Notes: generated from the sequence alone by a model not told the origin. 64,000 nt of DNA from Mediannikoviicoccus vaginalis (GCF_928097925.1 NZ_CAKMRI010000001.1:248001-312000); one strand, 5' to 3'. Shown: positions 9,424 through 18,807, counted from the first letter of the stretch. Numbers and translations: made by a program.

Positions 9424-9966
9424 ATGAGAGTTATTTCAGGAAAGAAAAAAGGCATGAGACTACTTGGTACAAGGGATCCACATACAAGGCCCACTGAAGA
9501 CAGAATAAAAGAGTCTATCTTTAATTCTCTCTTTAGTATTGAAGAGGGGTCAAAAGTTCTTGATCTATTTGCAGGCACTGGCGGCATGGGAATAGAATTT
9601 TTAAGCAGAGGTTCTGATTTGGTAGTTTTTTGCGACAAGAGCAGATTAAATATTAACTGCATAAAGGAAAATCTAAATAACACCGGCTTTACTGGGAAAG
9701 CAAAGATTTATCAAGGAGACAATGAGAGAAATCTTTTTAATATTAAATCTGATAATATTAAATTTGATTATGTTTTTCTGGATCCACCATATGACAAAGT
9801 CGATTTGTACTACGATAGTTTAGATTTTATTAGAGAAAATAATCTTTTAAATGAAGATGGAATAATAATTGTTGAATCAGAACAAAGACTGGAATTTGAT
9901 GGCTATGATATAATTAAAATCAAAGAATATGGAAAGAAAATTATCTATTTTTTAGGTGGAGAGTAG
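9424..9966 (+). CDS. rsmD: 16S rRNA (guanine966-N2)-methyltransferase
   Basis: SAM-dependent methyltransferase that modifies G966 of 16S rRNA. The 180-aa protein shows the RsmD start pattern RVISGKKKG, the RPTxDRIKESIFN block, the SAM-binding motif LDLFAGTGGMGIEFLSRG and the catalytic DPPY at about 120-123. The gene follows recG with a GAGGTAAATT ribosome-binding region and runs straight into coaD, which is the usual neighbour. Confidence 0.94.
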   Translation: MRVISGKKKGMRLLGTRDPHTRPTEDRIKESIFNSLFSIEEGSKVLDLFAGTGGMGIEFLSRGSDLVVFCDKSRLNINCIKENLNNTGFTGKAKIYQGDNERNLFNIKSDNIKFDYVFLDPPYDKVDLYYDSLDFIRENNLLNEDGIIIVESEQRLEFDGYDIIKIKEYGKKIIYFLGGE

Positions 9967-9967
9967 A

Positions 9968-10438
9968 ATGAATGTAATTTATCCGGGAAGCTTTGATCCC
10001 ATAACTTTAGGTCATTTAGATATTATTGCTAGAGCTGCAAAAAAATTTGACAAGGTATATGTGGCCATATTGAACAATGTAAATAAGAATTATATATTTG
10101 ATGTATACGATAGAAAAAAAATCATTGAAGATGCGTGTAAAGAAATTCCAAATGTGGAGGTAGTTATATTCGGAGGACTTCTAATTGAACTTTGCAAAGA
10201 GTTAGATGTGTACAATATTCTTAGGGGACTGAGGATGATTTCAGACTATGAGGCGGAAGTTCAAATGGCCCTTGCAAACAAGTCGATGAACGATGAAATT
10301 GAAACTTATTTTATGGTTTCAAGTCCAATATATTCACATGTAAGTTCTTCGCTAGTAAAAGAGATTTTCCATTATAATGGAGATTATAAAAAACTTGTGC
10401 CAAGTTTGGCATATGAAATGTTAAATAATCTTAAGTAA
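9968..10438 (+). CDS. coaD: Pantetheine-phosphate adenylyltransferase
   Basis: Penultimate step of coenzyme A synthesis: transfers AMP from ATP to 4'-phosphopantetheine. The 156-aa protein begins with the hallmark YPGSFDPIT and the nucleotidyltransferase TxGH motif (TLGH, 13-16). It also has RGLRMISDYEAE and the C-terminal HVSSSLVKEI, the variant of the usual ISST/SSSxVRE motif. I chose ATG 9968 instead of the in-frame GTG 9956, because GGTGGAG lies at the right distance before the ATG and the family starts within a few residues of YPGSF. Confidence 0.95.
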   Translation: MNVIYPGSFDPITLGHLDIIARAAKKFDKVYVAILNNVNKNYIFDVYDRKKIIEDACKEIPNVEVVIFGGLLIELCKELDVYNILRGLRMISDYEAEVQMALANKSMNDEIETYFMVSSPIYSHVSSSLVKEIFHYNGDYKKLVPSLAYEMLNNLK

Positions 10439-10461
10439 TGTAATTTTATACAGTTAAATTC

Positions 10462-10490
10462 TTGTATATGTCAAGGTTTTATTATATAAT
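10462..10490 (+). promoter_or_regulatory. Promoter of the coiled-coil gene
   Basis: TTGTAT (10462-10467), a 17-base spacer and a perfect TATAAT (10485-10490), about 30 bases before the start codon of the following gene. It gives that gene its own transcript. Confidence 0.6.
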
Positions 10491-10521
10491 TGGAACAGAA
10501 TTATAAATTGGAGGTATTTGT

Positions 10522-10998
10522 ATGGATGTAAATCAAATTATCGAAGAGATAGAAGATCTTCTAGATGACGCATCAACAGTTCCTTTTTCAAAGAAAGTTT
10601 TAGTAGATGCAGATGATGTTCTTCATCTATTACAACAAATTAGACAAGGACTACCTGGAGAAATTAAACAAGCTCAATGGGTAAATGAAGAAAAGGATAA
10701 AATTTTAGCAGAAGCTGAAAGAGATGCTGAAGAGATAAGAAACGATGCAGGAAGAGAAGCTGACAAGATTATTAATGATGCAAAAGAAACATTTAATAAT
10801 ATGATTAGCGAACACGAAGTTACAAAGAGCGCTAACAGATACGCTGAAGATATTGTAACAAAAGCGGAAAAGAATGCTTTAATTTTAAAGAACGAATCTA
10901 TGACTTATGTTGATGAGTTATTAGCTACTACACAAGAAAAGCTAAAAGATATTTTATCTGACTTAGACGAAGATAGAAAAGAATTAAAACAAGATTAA
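10522..10998 (+). CDS. Coiled-coil protein of the 'ATPase'/F0-subunit-b-like family
   Basis: A 158-aa soluble protein that I recognise only as a family seen next to coaD in clostridia, often labelled ATPase or DivIVA-like without experimental support. The first 45 residues are conserved and contain PFSKKVLVDADDVLHLL. The middle (about 55-110) is a charged heptad-rich helix with the repeating EAExDAEEI / EADKIINDA pattern of membrane-stator or DivIVA-type coiled coils. There is no membrane helix and no nucleotide-binding motif, so the ATPase label has no support in the sequence. A scaffold or cell-pole role is possible but unproven. Confidence 0.75.
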   Translation: MDVNQIIEEIEDLLDDASTVPFSKKVLVDADDVLHLLQQIRQGLPGEIKQAQWVNEEKDKILAEAERDAEEIRNDAGREADKIINDAKETFNNMISEHEVTKSANRYAEDIVTKAEKNALILKNESMTYVDELLATTQEKLKDILSDLDEDRKELKQD

Positions 10999-11039
10999 TT
11001 TTTTTGAGATTTACTCATCAAATAATCCTTGATTTTGAA

Positions 11040-11232
11040 ATTAAATAGGGCCATGAAGAGAAAAAAGCATCTAGAGTTTTTTAAAGAGAGCTAATATTTG
11101 GTGGAAATTAGCAAAATTTAAATGTGGGGAGTCTTGGAGCCTTTAACTTTAAGAGACGGCGAGAGCCGTAATTAGGGTGGAACCGCGGATAACTTTCGTC
11201 CCTAGCTTAGGCTAGAGTCGGAAGTTTTTTTA
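11040..11232 (+). promoter_or_regulatory. Glycine T-box leader of glyS
   Basis: tRNA-sensing leader. The T-box sequence AGGGTGGAACCGCGG is exact at 11174-11188. Upstream are stem I features: AGAGAG (11095-11100), the GGTGG distal-loop motif, and GTGGGGA (11124-11130) just before CTTGGAGC, which holds a glycine GGN specifier codon (GGG or GGA). The leader ends in a terminator hairpin built from AACTTTCG...CTAGC and GCTAG...CGGAAGTT followed by TTTTTTT (11191-11231). Uncharged tRNA-Gly is expected to favour the antiterminator and switch on glyS. The region 10999-11039 shows nothing else. Confidence 0.9.
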
Positions 11233-11249
11233 TTAAGTTAGGAGGAATT

Positions 11250-12644
11250 ATGAAAAAGGATATTACAATGGAAGATATTGTCTCACTGGCAAAGATGAGA
11301 GGATATGTATTTCCAGGATCTGAAATATATGGTGGATTATCAAATACATGGGACTATGGTCCACTTGGAGTTGAATTGAAGAACAATGTAAAAAAAGCAT
11401 GGTGGAAGAAGTTCGTACAAGAAAAAGAGTACAATGTTGGAATTGATGCAGCAATACTTATGAACCCTGAAGTTTGGGTTGCATCAGGCCATGTTGGTGG
11501 CTTCTCTGACCCTCTTATAGATTGTAAAGCTTGTAAATCAAGATTTAGAGTGGACAAACTTATAGAGGATTACTACCTTGATGAAAAGGGAGAAGAGTTA
11601 ACAGGTCTTGACGGTATGTCAAACGAAGAGCTAATGGAAATTTTAAATAAAGAACATATTGCTTGCCCTAAATGCGGTAAGTTTGATTATACTGATGTTC
11701 GTAAATTTAATTTAATGTTTAAAACATTCCAAGGTGTTACTGAAGATTCTACTTCTGAAATTTACTTAAGACCAGAAACGGCCCAAGGTATCTTTGTTAA
11801 TTTTAGAAATGTTCAAAGAACATCTAGAAAAAAAGTTCCTTTTGGAATTGCACAAATTGGTAAGTCATTTAGAAATGAAATAACACCAGGAAACTTTGTA
11901 TTCAGAACAAGAGAGTTCGAACAAATGGAATTGGAATTCTTCTGTAATCCAGGAGAAGATTTAGAATGGTTTAACTACTGGAGAAAGTACTGCTACGATT
12001 TCCTTATTGGCTTAGGAGTAGAAGAAGATAGACTTAGACTTAGAGATCACGACAAAGAAGAGTTGTCTTTCTATAGTGTTGCTACAACAGATATTGAATA
12101 TAAATTCCCATTTGGTTGGGGAGAATTATGGGGTATAGCAGATAGAACAGACTACGACTTAAATCAACATATTAATTCGGTTAATGCGGACTTTGTTTAC
12201 ACAGATCCTATTACAAATGAAAAATATGTTCCATATTGTGTAGAGCCTTCAGTAGGTGTAGATAGAATGTTCTTAACTTTCCTTTGTAACGCATATGAAG
12301 TTGAAACTCTTGAAGACGGAACAACAAGAAACTTATTAAAACTACACCCAGCACTGGCACCATACAAGGCAGCAGTACTTCCTCTTACTAAGAAATTAAC
12401 TGACAAGAGTGACGAAGTATACAAAAAGTTGTCTAGAGTATTCAATGTGGACACAGACGTTTCAGGATCAATAGGAAAGAGATACAGAAGACAGGACGAA
12501 GCGGGAACTCCTTTCTGTATTACAGTTGATTTTGACACTCTAGAAGATGAGACTGTAACTGTTAGACATAGAGATAGCATGGAGCAAGAGAGAGTTAAGA
12601 TTGACGACTTAATTGACTTTATTGCGGAAAGGATAGAGTTTTAA
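11250..12644 (+). CDS. glyS: Glycyl-tRNA synthetase, single-chain (alpha2) type
   Basis: Class II synthetase that charges tRNA-Gly. It is the single-polypeptide dimeric enzyme found in eukaryotes, archaea and some bacteria, not the bacterial alpha/beta tetramer. Evidence: the N-terminal [23 protein letters not shown], motif 2 region FRNEI...[10 protein letters not shown], motif 3 with GVDRMFLTF, and a C-terminal anticodon-binding domain from about 360. Its 464 aa match the bacterial form. Regulation is by the T-box directly upstream. A second, unrelated GlyRS beta-like gene sits at 49.3 kb, but this one must be the working enzyme. Confidence 0.97.
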   Translation: MKKDITMEDIVSLAKMRGYVFPGSEIYGGLSNTWDYGPLGVELKNNVKKAWWKKFVQEKEYNVGIDAAILMNPEVWVASGHVGGFSDPLIDCKACKSRFRVDKLIEDYYLDEKGEELTGLDGMSNEELMEILNKEHIACPKCGKFDYTDVRKFNLMFKTFQGVTEDSTSEIYLRPETAQGIFVNFRNVQRTSRKKVPFGIAQIGKSFRNEITPGNFVFRTREFEQMELEFFCNPGEDLEWFNYWRKYCYDFLIGLGVEEDRLRLRDHDKEELSFYSVATTDIEYKFPFGWGELWGIADRTDYDLNQHINSVNADFVYTDPITNEKYVPYCVEPSVGVDRMFLTFLCNAYEVETLEDGTTRNLLKLHPALAPYKAAVLPLTKKLTDKSDEVYKKLSRVFNVDTDVSGSIGKRYRRQDEAGTPFCITVDFDTLEDETVTVRHRDSMEQERVKIDDLIDFIAERIEF

Positions 12645-12919
12645 TGGAAATAGTAGTATATGGTGGCAGCGAATGCCCTATGTGCAAACCTGCTTCAGAT
12701 AAGCTTAAGGAAAATGGAATAAAACATAATTACAGAGATATTATGAGGTCCATTGTAAGATTAAAAGAATTTCTTGCACTTAGAGACAGCAGAGAAGAGT
12801 TTGATAAGATAAAGGAACAAAAACTAGTAGGAATACCATGTTTTCATCTAATAGACGAAGATAAGATTTCTTTTGATGTGGATGAAGTAATTGAATATGT
12901 AAAACAAAAAGAAAAGTAA
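12644..12919 (+). CDS. Glutaredoxin-like protein with CPMC motif
   Basis: A 91-aa thioredoxin-fold protein resembling NrdH or glutaredoxin. The redox motif CPMC is at 11-14 after a first beta strand (EIVVYGG), and VGIPCF in the second half supplies the cis-proline typical of the fold. An extra Cys after this Pro is unusual. The substrate is unknown. Its ATG overlaps the glyS stop (TAATGG), so it is translated with glyS and should respond to the same T-box. That link to glycine charging is unexplained. Confidence 0.8.
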   Translation: MEIVVYGGSECPMCKPASDKLKENGIKHNYRDIMRSIVRLKEFLALRDSREEFDKIKEQKLVGIPCFHLIDEDKISFDVDEVIEYVKQKEK

Positions 12920-12929
12920 GAAGGTATAT

Positions 12930-14189
12930 ATGGAAAACATGAATCCCATAGAAAACGCCAGACTACAACTGAAGTCAGCTTGTGAACTTGGCGATATAGA
13001 TAAAAATGTTTATGAAATTTTAAAAAATCCTCAAAGGGTTATTGAGGTGTCCATACCTGTTAAGATGGACAATGGGGATGTTAAAGTCTTTACGGGATAT
13101 AGATCCTGTCATAACACAGCGGTTGGTCCAGGAAAAGGTGGAGTAAGATTTCATCCAAATGTAACTATGGATGAAGTGAAGGCTCTGTCCATGTGGATGA
13201 GTTTTAAATGTGGTGTAATGAATTTGCCGTATGGAGGAGGGAAAGGTGGAATAAAAGTTGATCCATCTGAACTGTCCCAAAGAGAACTTGAAGAACTTTC
13301 CAGAGGATATATAAGAGCAATTTATAAATACCTTGGTGATGATATTGATATACCAGCTCCCGATGTAAATACAAATGGGAAAGTAATGGGGTGGATGTTG
13401 GATGAGTATATAAAGTTAACAGGCCATCACAGACCAGGAACTTTTACAGGAAAGCCAATTGTACTGGGAGGCTCAAAGGGAAGAACTGAAGCTACGGGAC
13501 TTGGAGTTACGTATATAACAAGAAATATTTGCCACAAATTGGGTTTAAAACTAAGCGACACCTCTGTACTATTACAAGGTTTTGGTAATGTTGGTTCATA
13601 CACTTTCAAGTTTTTAGCGGAAATGGGTTTTAAAGTTATTGGACTTTTAGAGTGGGATAAGGAAATAGGAGAATATGCCCTTTATAATAAAAATGGTATA
13701 TCCTATGAAAAATTATCCAAATTCAAAGAGGAAAATAATTCCTTAGTTGACTTTGACGGTGCAAGTAGAATAAGCGCTGAAGAATTTTGGAGCTTAAGAG
13801 CAGATATTTTAATCCCTGCAGCTTTGGAAAACTCAGTTAATGAAGAAATTGCTGAAAAGCTAGATATAAAAGTTATTGTTGAAGGAGCCAATGGGCCGGT
13901 TACTTCTGCTGCTGATGAAATATTAAAGAATAGATCTATAACTGTAGTACCTGATATATTGGCAAACTCTGGAGGTGTTACAGTATCTTACTATGAGTGG
14001 GTTCAAAACCGATATGGGTTCTATTGGAATGAAGCGGAAGTGTTTAATAAACTTGAACCTTCAATGAACGAAGCCTTCGAAAATATCTGGGCGATTAAAG
14101 AAGAAAAGAATCTTACATTTAGACAGGCAACCTATGTCTATTCTTTAATTCGTATTAGTGAAGCGATGAACTATAGAGGCTGGTTTTAA
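12930..14189 (+). CDS. gdhA: Glutamate dehydrogenase, probably NAD-linked
   Basis: Reversible oxidative deamination of glutamate to 2-oxoglutarate and ammonia. The 419-aa length and spacing match the hexameric RocG/GudB-type enzymes. Substrate-binding Lys93 and catalytic Lys105 lie in the block SFKCGVMNLPYGGGKGG, with PAPDVNTN further on. The Rossmann motif GFGNVG is at about 215-220, and EGANGP and the C-terminal VSYYEWVQN are present. In amino-acid-fermenting anaerobes the enzyme usually runs in the catabolic direction; that is inference here. It follows the glutaredoxin-like gene after ten bases with a weak AGAAGGT Shine-Dalgarno. Confidence 0.94.
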   Translation: MENMNPIENARLQLKSACELGDIDKNVYEILKNPQRVIEVSIPVKMDNGDVKVFTGYRSCHNTAVGPGKGGVRFHPNVTMDEVKALSMWMSFKCGVMNLPYGGGKGGIKVDPSELSQRELEELSRGYIRAIYKYLGDDIDIPAPDVNTNGKVMGWMLDEYIKLTGHHRPGTFTGKPIVLGGSKGRTEATGLGVTYITRNICHKLGLKLSDTSVLLQGFGNVGSYTFKFLAEMGFKVIGLLEWDKEIGEYALYNKNGISYEKLSKFKEENNSLVDFDGASRISAEEFWSLRADILIPAALENSVNEEIAEKLDIKVIVEGANGPVTSAADEILKNRSITVVPDILANSGGVTVSYYEWVQNRYGFYWNEAEVFNKLEPSMNEAFENIWAIKEEKNLTFRQATYVYSLIRISEAMNYRGWF

Positions 14190-14201
14190 ATAAGGATAAA
14201 A

Positions 14202-15074
14202 ATGGAGTATATAGCAAAAGACAATAAAATAATATTTAGAAATCAATCTTTCAATCCAAAACATATTTTTGAATGTGGGCAGGCCTTTCGATGGGAAAGA
14301 AATGATGATGAATCTTATACAAATGTTGCATTTGGTAGAGTTATAAATGTATCTAAAAAAGATGATATTATAACTTTAGACAATGTTAATGAAGAAGATT
14401 TTAATAATATCTGGATGGATTACTTCGATTTAAATAGGGATTATGAAGCCATTAAAGAAAAACTATCTAATAACGAAACCATGAGAGAGGCAATGGACTT
14501 TGGATATGGTATAAGAATACTAAACCAAGACCATTTTGAAACCATTATTTCATTTATAATTTCTGCTAACAATCAGATACCGAGAATAAAAAAATCAATT
14601 GATATTATAAGCAGAGAATATGGACAAAAAATCGGTGAATATAGGGGTAAAACATACTACAGTTTCCCCAATTTTGAAACACTATCTAAAGCAAAAGTAG
14701 AAGATATGAGAGAAATTTGCAGAGTTGGATTTAGAGATAAGAGGATTGTAGAAACTTCCCAAATGATTTGCTCAGGTGAATTTCACTTAGAAGAGTCTAA
14801 AAATTATGACTCTTCTAAGCTTTACGATGAACTTATAAAGTTTCCAGGAGTAGGACCAAAGGTTGCTTCTTGCATAATGTTATTTGCATATGGCAAGAGC
14901 GAAACTTTTCCAGTAGATGTTTGGATAAAACGAGTTATGGAAAGTTTATATATTGGTCATGAAACTTCTAAGAAAAATATAGGAATATTGGCAAAGGATA
15001 TTTTTGGAGATTATGGTGGATTTGCTCAACAGTATTTATTCTACTATGGCAGAGAAAATAAGATTGGAAAGTAG
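14202..15074 (+). CDS. ogg: 8-oxoguanine DNA glycosylase / AP lyase
   Basis: Base-excision repair enzyme of the OGG1 branch of the HhH-GPD superfamily, removing 8-oxoguanine opposite C. The N-terminal domain contains FECGQAFRW, which is characteristic of OGG1. The helix-hairpin-helix FPGVGPKVASC has the catalytic Lys near 220, and FPVDVW carries the catalytic Asp near 242. No iron-sulphur cluster motif is present, as expected. The length of 290 aa is normal. It lies between gdhA and gatC on the same strand. Confidence 0.93.
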   Translation: MEYIAKDNKIIFRNQSFNPKHIFECGQAFRWERNDDESYTNVAFGRVINVSKKDDIITLDNVNEEDFNNIWMDYFDLNRDYEAIKEKLSNNETMREAMDFGYGIRILNQDHFETIISFIISANNQIPRIKKSIDIISREYGQKIGEYRGKTYYSFPNFETLSKAKVEDMREICRVGFRDKRIVETSQMICSGEFHLEESKNYDSSKLYDELIKFPGVGPKVASCIMLFAYGKSETFPVDVWIKRVMESLYIGHETSKKNIGILAKDIFGDYGGFAQQYLFYYGRENKIGK

Positions 15075-15100
15075 ATTTCTAATTTGAGACAGGAGATTAT

Positions 15101-15385
15101 ATGATAGACAAAGAAGAAGTAAAAAGAATATATGAAATAGCTCATTTGAATATCAAAGATGAAGACCTGGATAAGATGGAAGAAAAATTTAATACGGTAT
15201 TAGACTTTTCACGAGTAATCTTAGAGGTGGACACAAAAGATATTGATATGCTTGAAATTGTTGAAAATCATGAAAGCATTTTGAGAGAAGATATAGTTTT
15301 TGAAAGTATCGATAGAGAAGATGCGCTTTTGAATGCAAAAGACAGAGAGTATGGATATTTTAGATTGAAAAAGGTAATTGAATAA
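15101..15385 (+). CDS. gatC: Asp-tRNA(Asn)/Glu-tRNA(Gln) amidotransferase subunit C
   Basis: Small subunit that stabilises GatA in the transamidase GatCAB, which makes Gln-tRNA(Gln) and/or Asn-tRNA(Asn). The 94-aa protein has the family pattern: an N-terminal helix with EEVKRIYEIAHLNI, a central FNTVLDFSRVI, then a late LREDIV and a C-terminal FRLKKVIE ending where GatC proteins usually end. It overlaps gatA by one base (TAATG), forming the conserved gatC-gatA-gatB order. Confidence 0.92.
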   Translation: MIDKEEVKRIYEIAHLNIKDEDLDKMEEKFNTVLDFSRVILEVDTKDIDMLEIVENHESILREDIVFESIDREDALLNAKDREYGYFRLKKVIE

Positions 15386-16788
15386 TGAATATAAGAGATT
15401 TAAGAGAAAAATTTGTAAGTAATGAGTTTAGTTTAAAAGGCTATTATGATGAGTTATTTAAGAAGATTGAAGACTCAAAGGACCTTAACATATTCATTAC
15501 TTTTGATAAAGATGACGTAATAAAGCAAATTGAAAAGCTAGAGAAAAAGGAAAATAAAGGGAAATTATATGGAGTTCCTATAACTTTAAAGGACAATGTT
15601 TCATATAAGGGACTAAGAATGACTTGTGGATCTAAGTTTTTGGAAAACTTTATGCCTATTTTTGATGCAACTTTAGTAAAAAAACTTATAGAAGAAGATG
15701 CAGTTATTTTAGGTAAAGTAAACATGGACGAGTTTGCAATGGGAAGTTCTTCAGAAACATCTTTCTTTGGCCCAACAAAAAACCCTGTGGACCCAACCCT
15801 TGTTCCAGGAGGTTCTTCATCTGGTTCAGCGGCGTCAGTTGCACAAGGCCTAGTACCTGTTTCAATTGGTTCTGACACAGGTGGCTCTTCAAGGCAACCG
15901 GCTCAATATTGTAATGTAGTGGGATATATGCCAAGTTATGGAACTATTTCAAGATCTGGTGTTGTATCCATGGCAAACACATTGGACCAAGTGGGAATTC
16001 TTGGGAAAAGTGTGGCTGATATAGTGGATGTTGTAAATGTTATTGGTGGAAATGACAAAATGGACATGACATCCACATTAAAAGAAAAGATAGAGTTTAA
16101 TTTAGATGAAAACTATGATTTAAAAGACAAAAAAGTTGGGGTAATAGATTTAACTCCATTTGAAATAGATCCTGTTGTACAAGAGGACTATAAAAAAGGA
16201 CTTGAACTATTAGAAAAAATGGGTGCAAAACTAGTTAATCTAGATTTTGAGTATCTAAAGTACTCCACTTCTATTTATTCAGTAATAACAGCCAGTGAAG
16301 TTAGCAGTAATATGTCTAGATTTGACGGAATCAGATATGGATATTTAACTGATAACTATGAAGACACAAGGGAGCTCTACACCAACACAAGATCAGAAGC
16401 ACTTGGAGAAGAAGTGCAAAGAAGAATTGCCCTTGGAACTATGTTTTTAGCTTCTGATTCAAATCAAGAAGTATATATTCAAGCTGAAAAAGTTAGAAAA
16501 TTAATGGCAAGAGAGTTTAATAGCAAATTTGAAGAAGTTGATTTCATAATAACTCCTACTGCTACAAATCTACCATGGAAACTTGGAGACAGAGCAGACG
16601 ATCCACTATCAATGTATGACAGTGGAACATTTAATGTGCCTGTAAACCTATGTGGACTATGTAGTATATCAATTCCTATAAGAAAAGGAATCTCTGGATC
16701 TTTACAACTAATAGGAAAGAGATATGATGATGAAAAAATGTTAAACAGCGCATATTCATTAGAGAGGAGTATTGCAAATGAACTATAA
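15385..16788 (+). CDS. gatA: Asp-tRNA(Asn)/Glu-tRNA(Gln) amidotransferase subunit A
   Basis: Glutaminase subunit of GatCAB; it releases ammonia from glutamine and channels it to GatB. The amidase signature is intact: catalytic Lys in LKDN near 69, and the Ser-rich block GGSSSGSAA at about 142-150, followed by SDTGGSSRQPA with the catalytic cis-Ser and the nucleophile. The length of 467 aa is slightly below the usual 480-490. The 3' end overlaps the start of gatB. Confidence 0.95.
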   Translation: MNIRDLREKFVSNEFSLKGYYDELFKKIEDSKDLNIFITFDKDDVIKQIEKLEKKENKGKLYGVPITLKDNVSYKGLRMTCGSKFLENFMPIFDATLVKKLIEEDAVILGKVNMDEFAMGSSSETSFFGPTKNPVDPTLVPGGSSSGSAASVAQGLVPVSIGSDTGGSSRQPAQYCNVVGYMPSYGTISRSGVVSMANTLDQVGILGKSVADIVDVVNVIGGNDKMDMTSTLKEKIEFNLDENYDLKDKKVGVIDLTPFEIDPVVQEDYKKGLELLEKMGAKLVNLDFEYLKYSTSIYSVITASEVSSNMSRFDGIRYGYLTDNYEDTRELYTNTRSEALGEEVQRRIALGTMFLASDSNQEVYIQAEKVRKLMAREFNSKFEEVDFIITPTATNLPWKLGDRADDPLSMYDSGTFNVPVNLCGLCSISIPIRKGISGSLQLIGKRYDDEKMLNSAYSLERSIANEL

Positions 16789-18199
16789 AACTCTTATTGG
16801 ACTTGAAATACATGTTGAGTTAAGCACAGACAGTAAGATGTTCTGTAGCTGTAAAAACGAATTTGGCCTTGCTCCTAACACTGCTGTTTGCCCAATATGC
16901 TTAGGACATCCAGGAGCTTTACCTGTGATGAATAAAAAGGCTGTAGAGTATGCTACAATGGCAGGACTTGCTTTTAACTGTGACATACATCAAAGTTTTA
17001 AAATGGACAGAAAAAAATATTTTTATCCAGACTTAACAAAGGGATATCAAATAACTCAACAAGACGAACCACTTTGCACAGGTGGATACATTGAAATAAA
17101 AGATGGAGATGAAACTAAAAAGATTAGACTTGAAAGAATACACATAGAAGAAGATACTGGAAAGTCTATTCATAATGAAGAGGGAAGTACTCTTATGGAT
17201 TACAATAGAGCGGGAGTGCCTCTAATAGAAATAGTTTCGAAACCAGATATGAGTTCTGGGGACCAAGCGAGACAATTTTTGACTAATCTAAGAGAAACTT
17301 TAAGATTTTTAGATATATCTGATGTTAAAATGGAACAAGGTTCTTTAAGATGTGACGTCAATATAAATATTTTTGCGGAAGATGGAAGTTTTAAAACTGC
17401 AATTTCAGAAATAAAGAATCTAAACTCATTTAAGGCCGTTGAAAAAGCAATTGAATATGAAGAAAAAAGACATAGGCAAATGGCTGATAAAGGAGAAACT
17501 GGTTATAAGGAAACAAGAAGATGGGATGATGCAAGTTCTTCAACAATTCCTATGAGAAAGAAAGAGTCTGGTAATGACTACAGATTTTCAGTTGAGGGAG
17601 ATATACCAAGAACTATTTTGAAAGATGACTTTATTGAACAAGTTAAATCAAAACTTCCTGAACTACCACATGAAAAGATGAAGAGATTTATTGAAGATTA
17701 CAAATTGCCTGAATATGATTCTGATATACTTTCAAGAAGTATTGCCCTTTCAAATTATTTTGAGAAGTCGGCTAAATTAACAAATGATCCAGTACTAACA
17801 AGTAATTGGTTACTATCTGACGTACTAAGAAGGGTTAATGAAGCAGAGATAGAATTTGAAGATGTTAAGATGTCTAGCGAAAACTTTTCAAAGCTTTTGA
17901 TTTTAGTTAAAGAAAAGAAAATTAATAACAATACTGGAAAAAAAGTGTTGAGAAAACTTTTTGAAGAAAACTTTGAGCCTGAAGAGTATGTTAAGGAAAA
18001 TGGACTTATTCAATTAAACGATGATGGCTTACTGGAAGAGATAGTAGATAAGGTGCTTTCAGAAAATCCTCAATCTATTGAAGATATCAAAAATGGTAAG
18101 GACAGAGCCTTTGGATTCTTAGTAGGACAATGCATGAAGGCATCTAAGGGCAAGGGAAATCCTCAAAGATTTAATGAACTTATTAGAGAGAAAATTTAA
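16778..18199 (+). CDS. gatB: Asp-tRNA(Asn)/Glu-tRNA(Gln) amidotransferase subunit B
   Basis: Kinase/transamidase subunit that phosphorylates and amidates the mischarged aminoacyl-tRNA. It begins with the characteristic YKTLIGLEIHVEL and has the zinc cysteines in FCSCKNEF and CPICLG, plus KMDRKKYFYPDL and RWDDASSSTIPMRKKE, the latter part of the GatB core. The C-terminal helical YqeY-like tail binds tRNA. I start at ATG 16778: GGAG lies eight bases before it, whereas the in-frame TTG 16772 is too close. Length 473 aa is usual. Confidence 0.95.
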   Translation: MNYKTLIGLEIHVELSTDSKMFCSCKNEFGLAPNTAVCPICLGHPGALPVMNKKAVEYATMAGLAFNCDIHQSFKMDRKKYFYPDLTKGYQITQQDEPLCTGGYIEIKDGDETKKIRLERIHIEEDTGKSIHNEEGSTLMDYNRAGVPLIEIVSKPDMSSGDQARQFLTNLRETLRFLDISDVKMEQGSLRCDVNINIFAEDGSFKTAISEIKNLNSFKAVEKAIEYEEKRHRQMADKGETGYKETRRWDDASSSTIPMRKKESGNDYRFSVEGDIPRTILKDDFIEQVKSKLPELPHEKMKRFIEDYKLPEYDSDILSRSIALSNYFEKSAKLTNDPVLTSNWLLSDVLRRVNEAEIEFEDVKMSSENFSKLLILVKEKKINNNTGKKVLRKLFEENFEPEEYVKENGLIQLNDDGLLEEIVDKVLSENPQSIEDIKNGKDRAFGFLVGQCMKASKGKGNPQRFNELIREKI

Positions 18200-18807
18200 T
18201 GAAAGATTTAATAGTTGCATCTCATAATAGAGGAAAAATTGAAGAGATAGGTGAAATGTTAGGGCACTTGGGTATAAAGGTTATTGGTGTCAGTGATTAT
18301 ATATCCATGGACGAAGTAGAAGAGAATGCTCCAACCCTTGAAGGCAATGCTAAGATAAAGGCAGAGTTTATTTATGAAAAAGTTAAAAAGGCGACTCTTG
18401 CGGATGACACTGGACTTTTCGTTAGGGCTTTAAATAATGAACCTGGAGTCAGAACTGCAAGATATGCCGGGAAAAACCCAACGGAAAGAGACAATAGAGT
18501 AAAGATGCTAAAAGAAATGGAAGGCAAAGAAGATCGATTTGCTTTTTTTGAAACTGTACTCTATCTTATAGATGAGAATGGAAAAGGGTATTCAGTAAGT
18601 GGCATCTGCGAGGGGGATATTTCCACAGAGGAAATGGGCACAAAAGGATTTGGATACGATAGTATTTTTATACCAAAAGGAGAACAAAAGACCTTTGGAC
18701 AGTTGTCCATGGAAGAAAAGAACAAATACAGCCACAGAGCTAAGGTCTTAAATAAACTTAATGAATTATTGGTGAGGATTTTAGATGAAGATAGGAATAG
18801 TAAGTGA
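18199..18807 (+). CDS. rdgB: XTP/dITP diphosphatase (HAM1/RdgB)
   Basis: House-cleaning pyrophosphatase that hydrolyses ITP, dITP and XTP to keep deaminated purines out of nucleic acids. The 202-aa protein shows the family motifs SHNRGKIEEI at the N-terminus (usual form S/TxNxxKxxE), ENAPTLEGNAKIKA, LADDTGLFV, GVRTARYAG and the C-terminal GFGYDSIF and SHRAKVLNKL. Its ATG overlaps the gatB stop, and its end overlaps the phosphoesterase gene, an order common in clostridia. Confidence 0.95.
   Translation: MKDLIVASHNRGKIEEIGEMLGHLGIKVIGVSDYISMDEVEENAPTLEGNAKIKAEFIYEKVKKATLADDTGLFVRALNNEPGVRTARYAGKNPTERDNRVKMLKEMEGKEDRFAFFETVLYLIDENGKGYSVSGICEGDISTEEMGTKGFGYDSIFIPKGEQKTFGQLSMEEKNKYSHRAKVLNKLNELLVRILDEDRNSK

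Noticed and set aside
12197-12580. 127-codon minus-strand frame inside glyS
   Set aside because: Antisense to the conserved anticodon-binding domain; no independent signals.
15444-15878. 144-codon minus-strand frame inside gatA
   Set aside because: Antisense shadow of gatA with low-complexity Ser/Phe composition.
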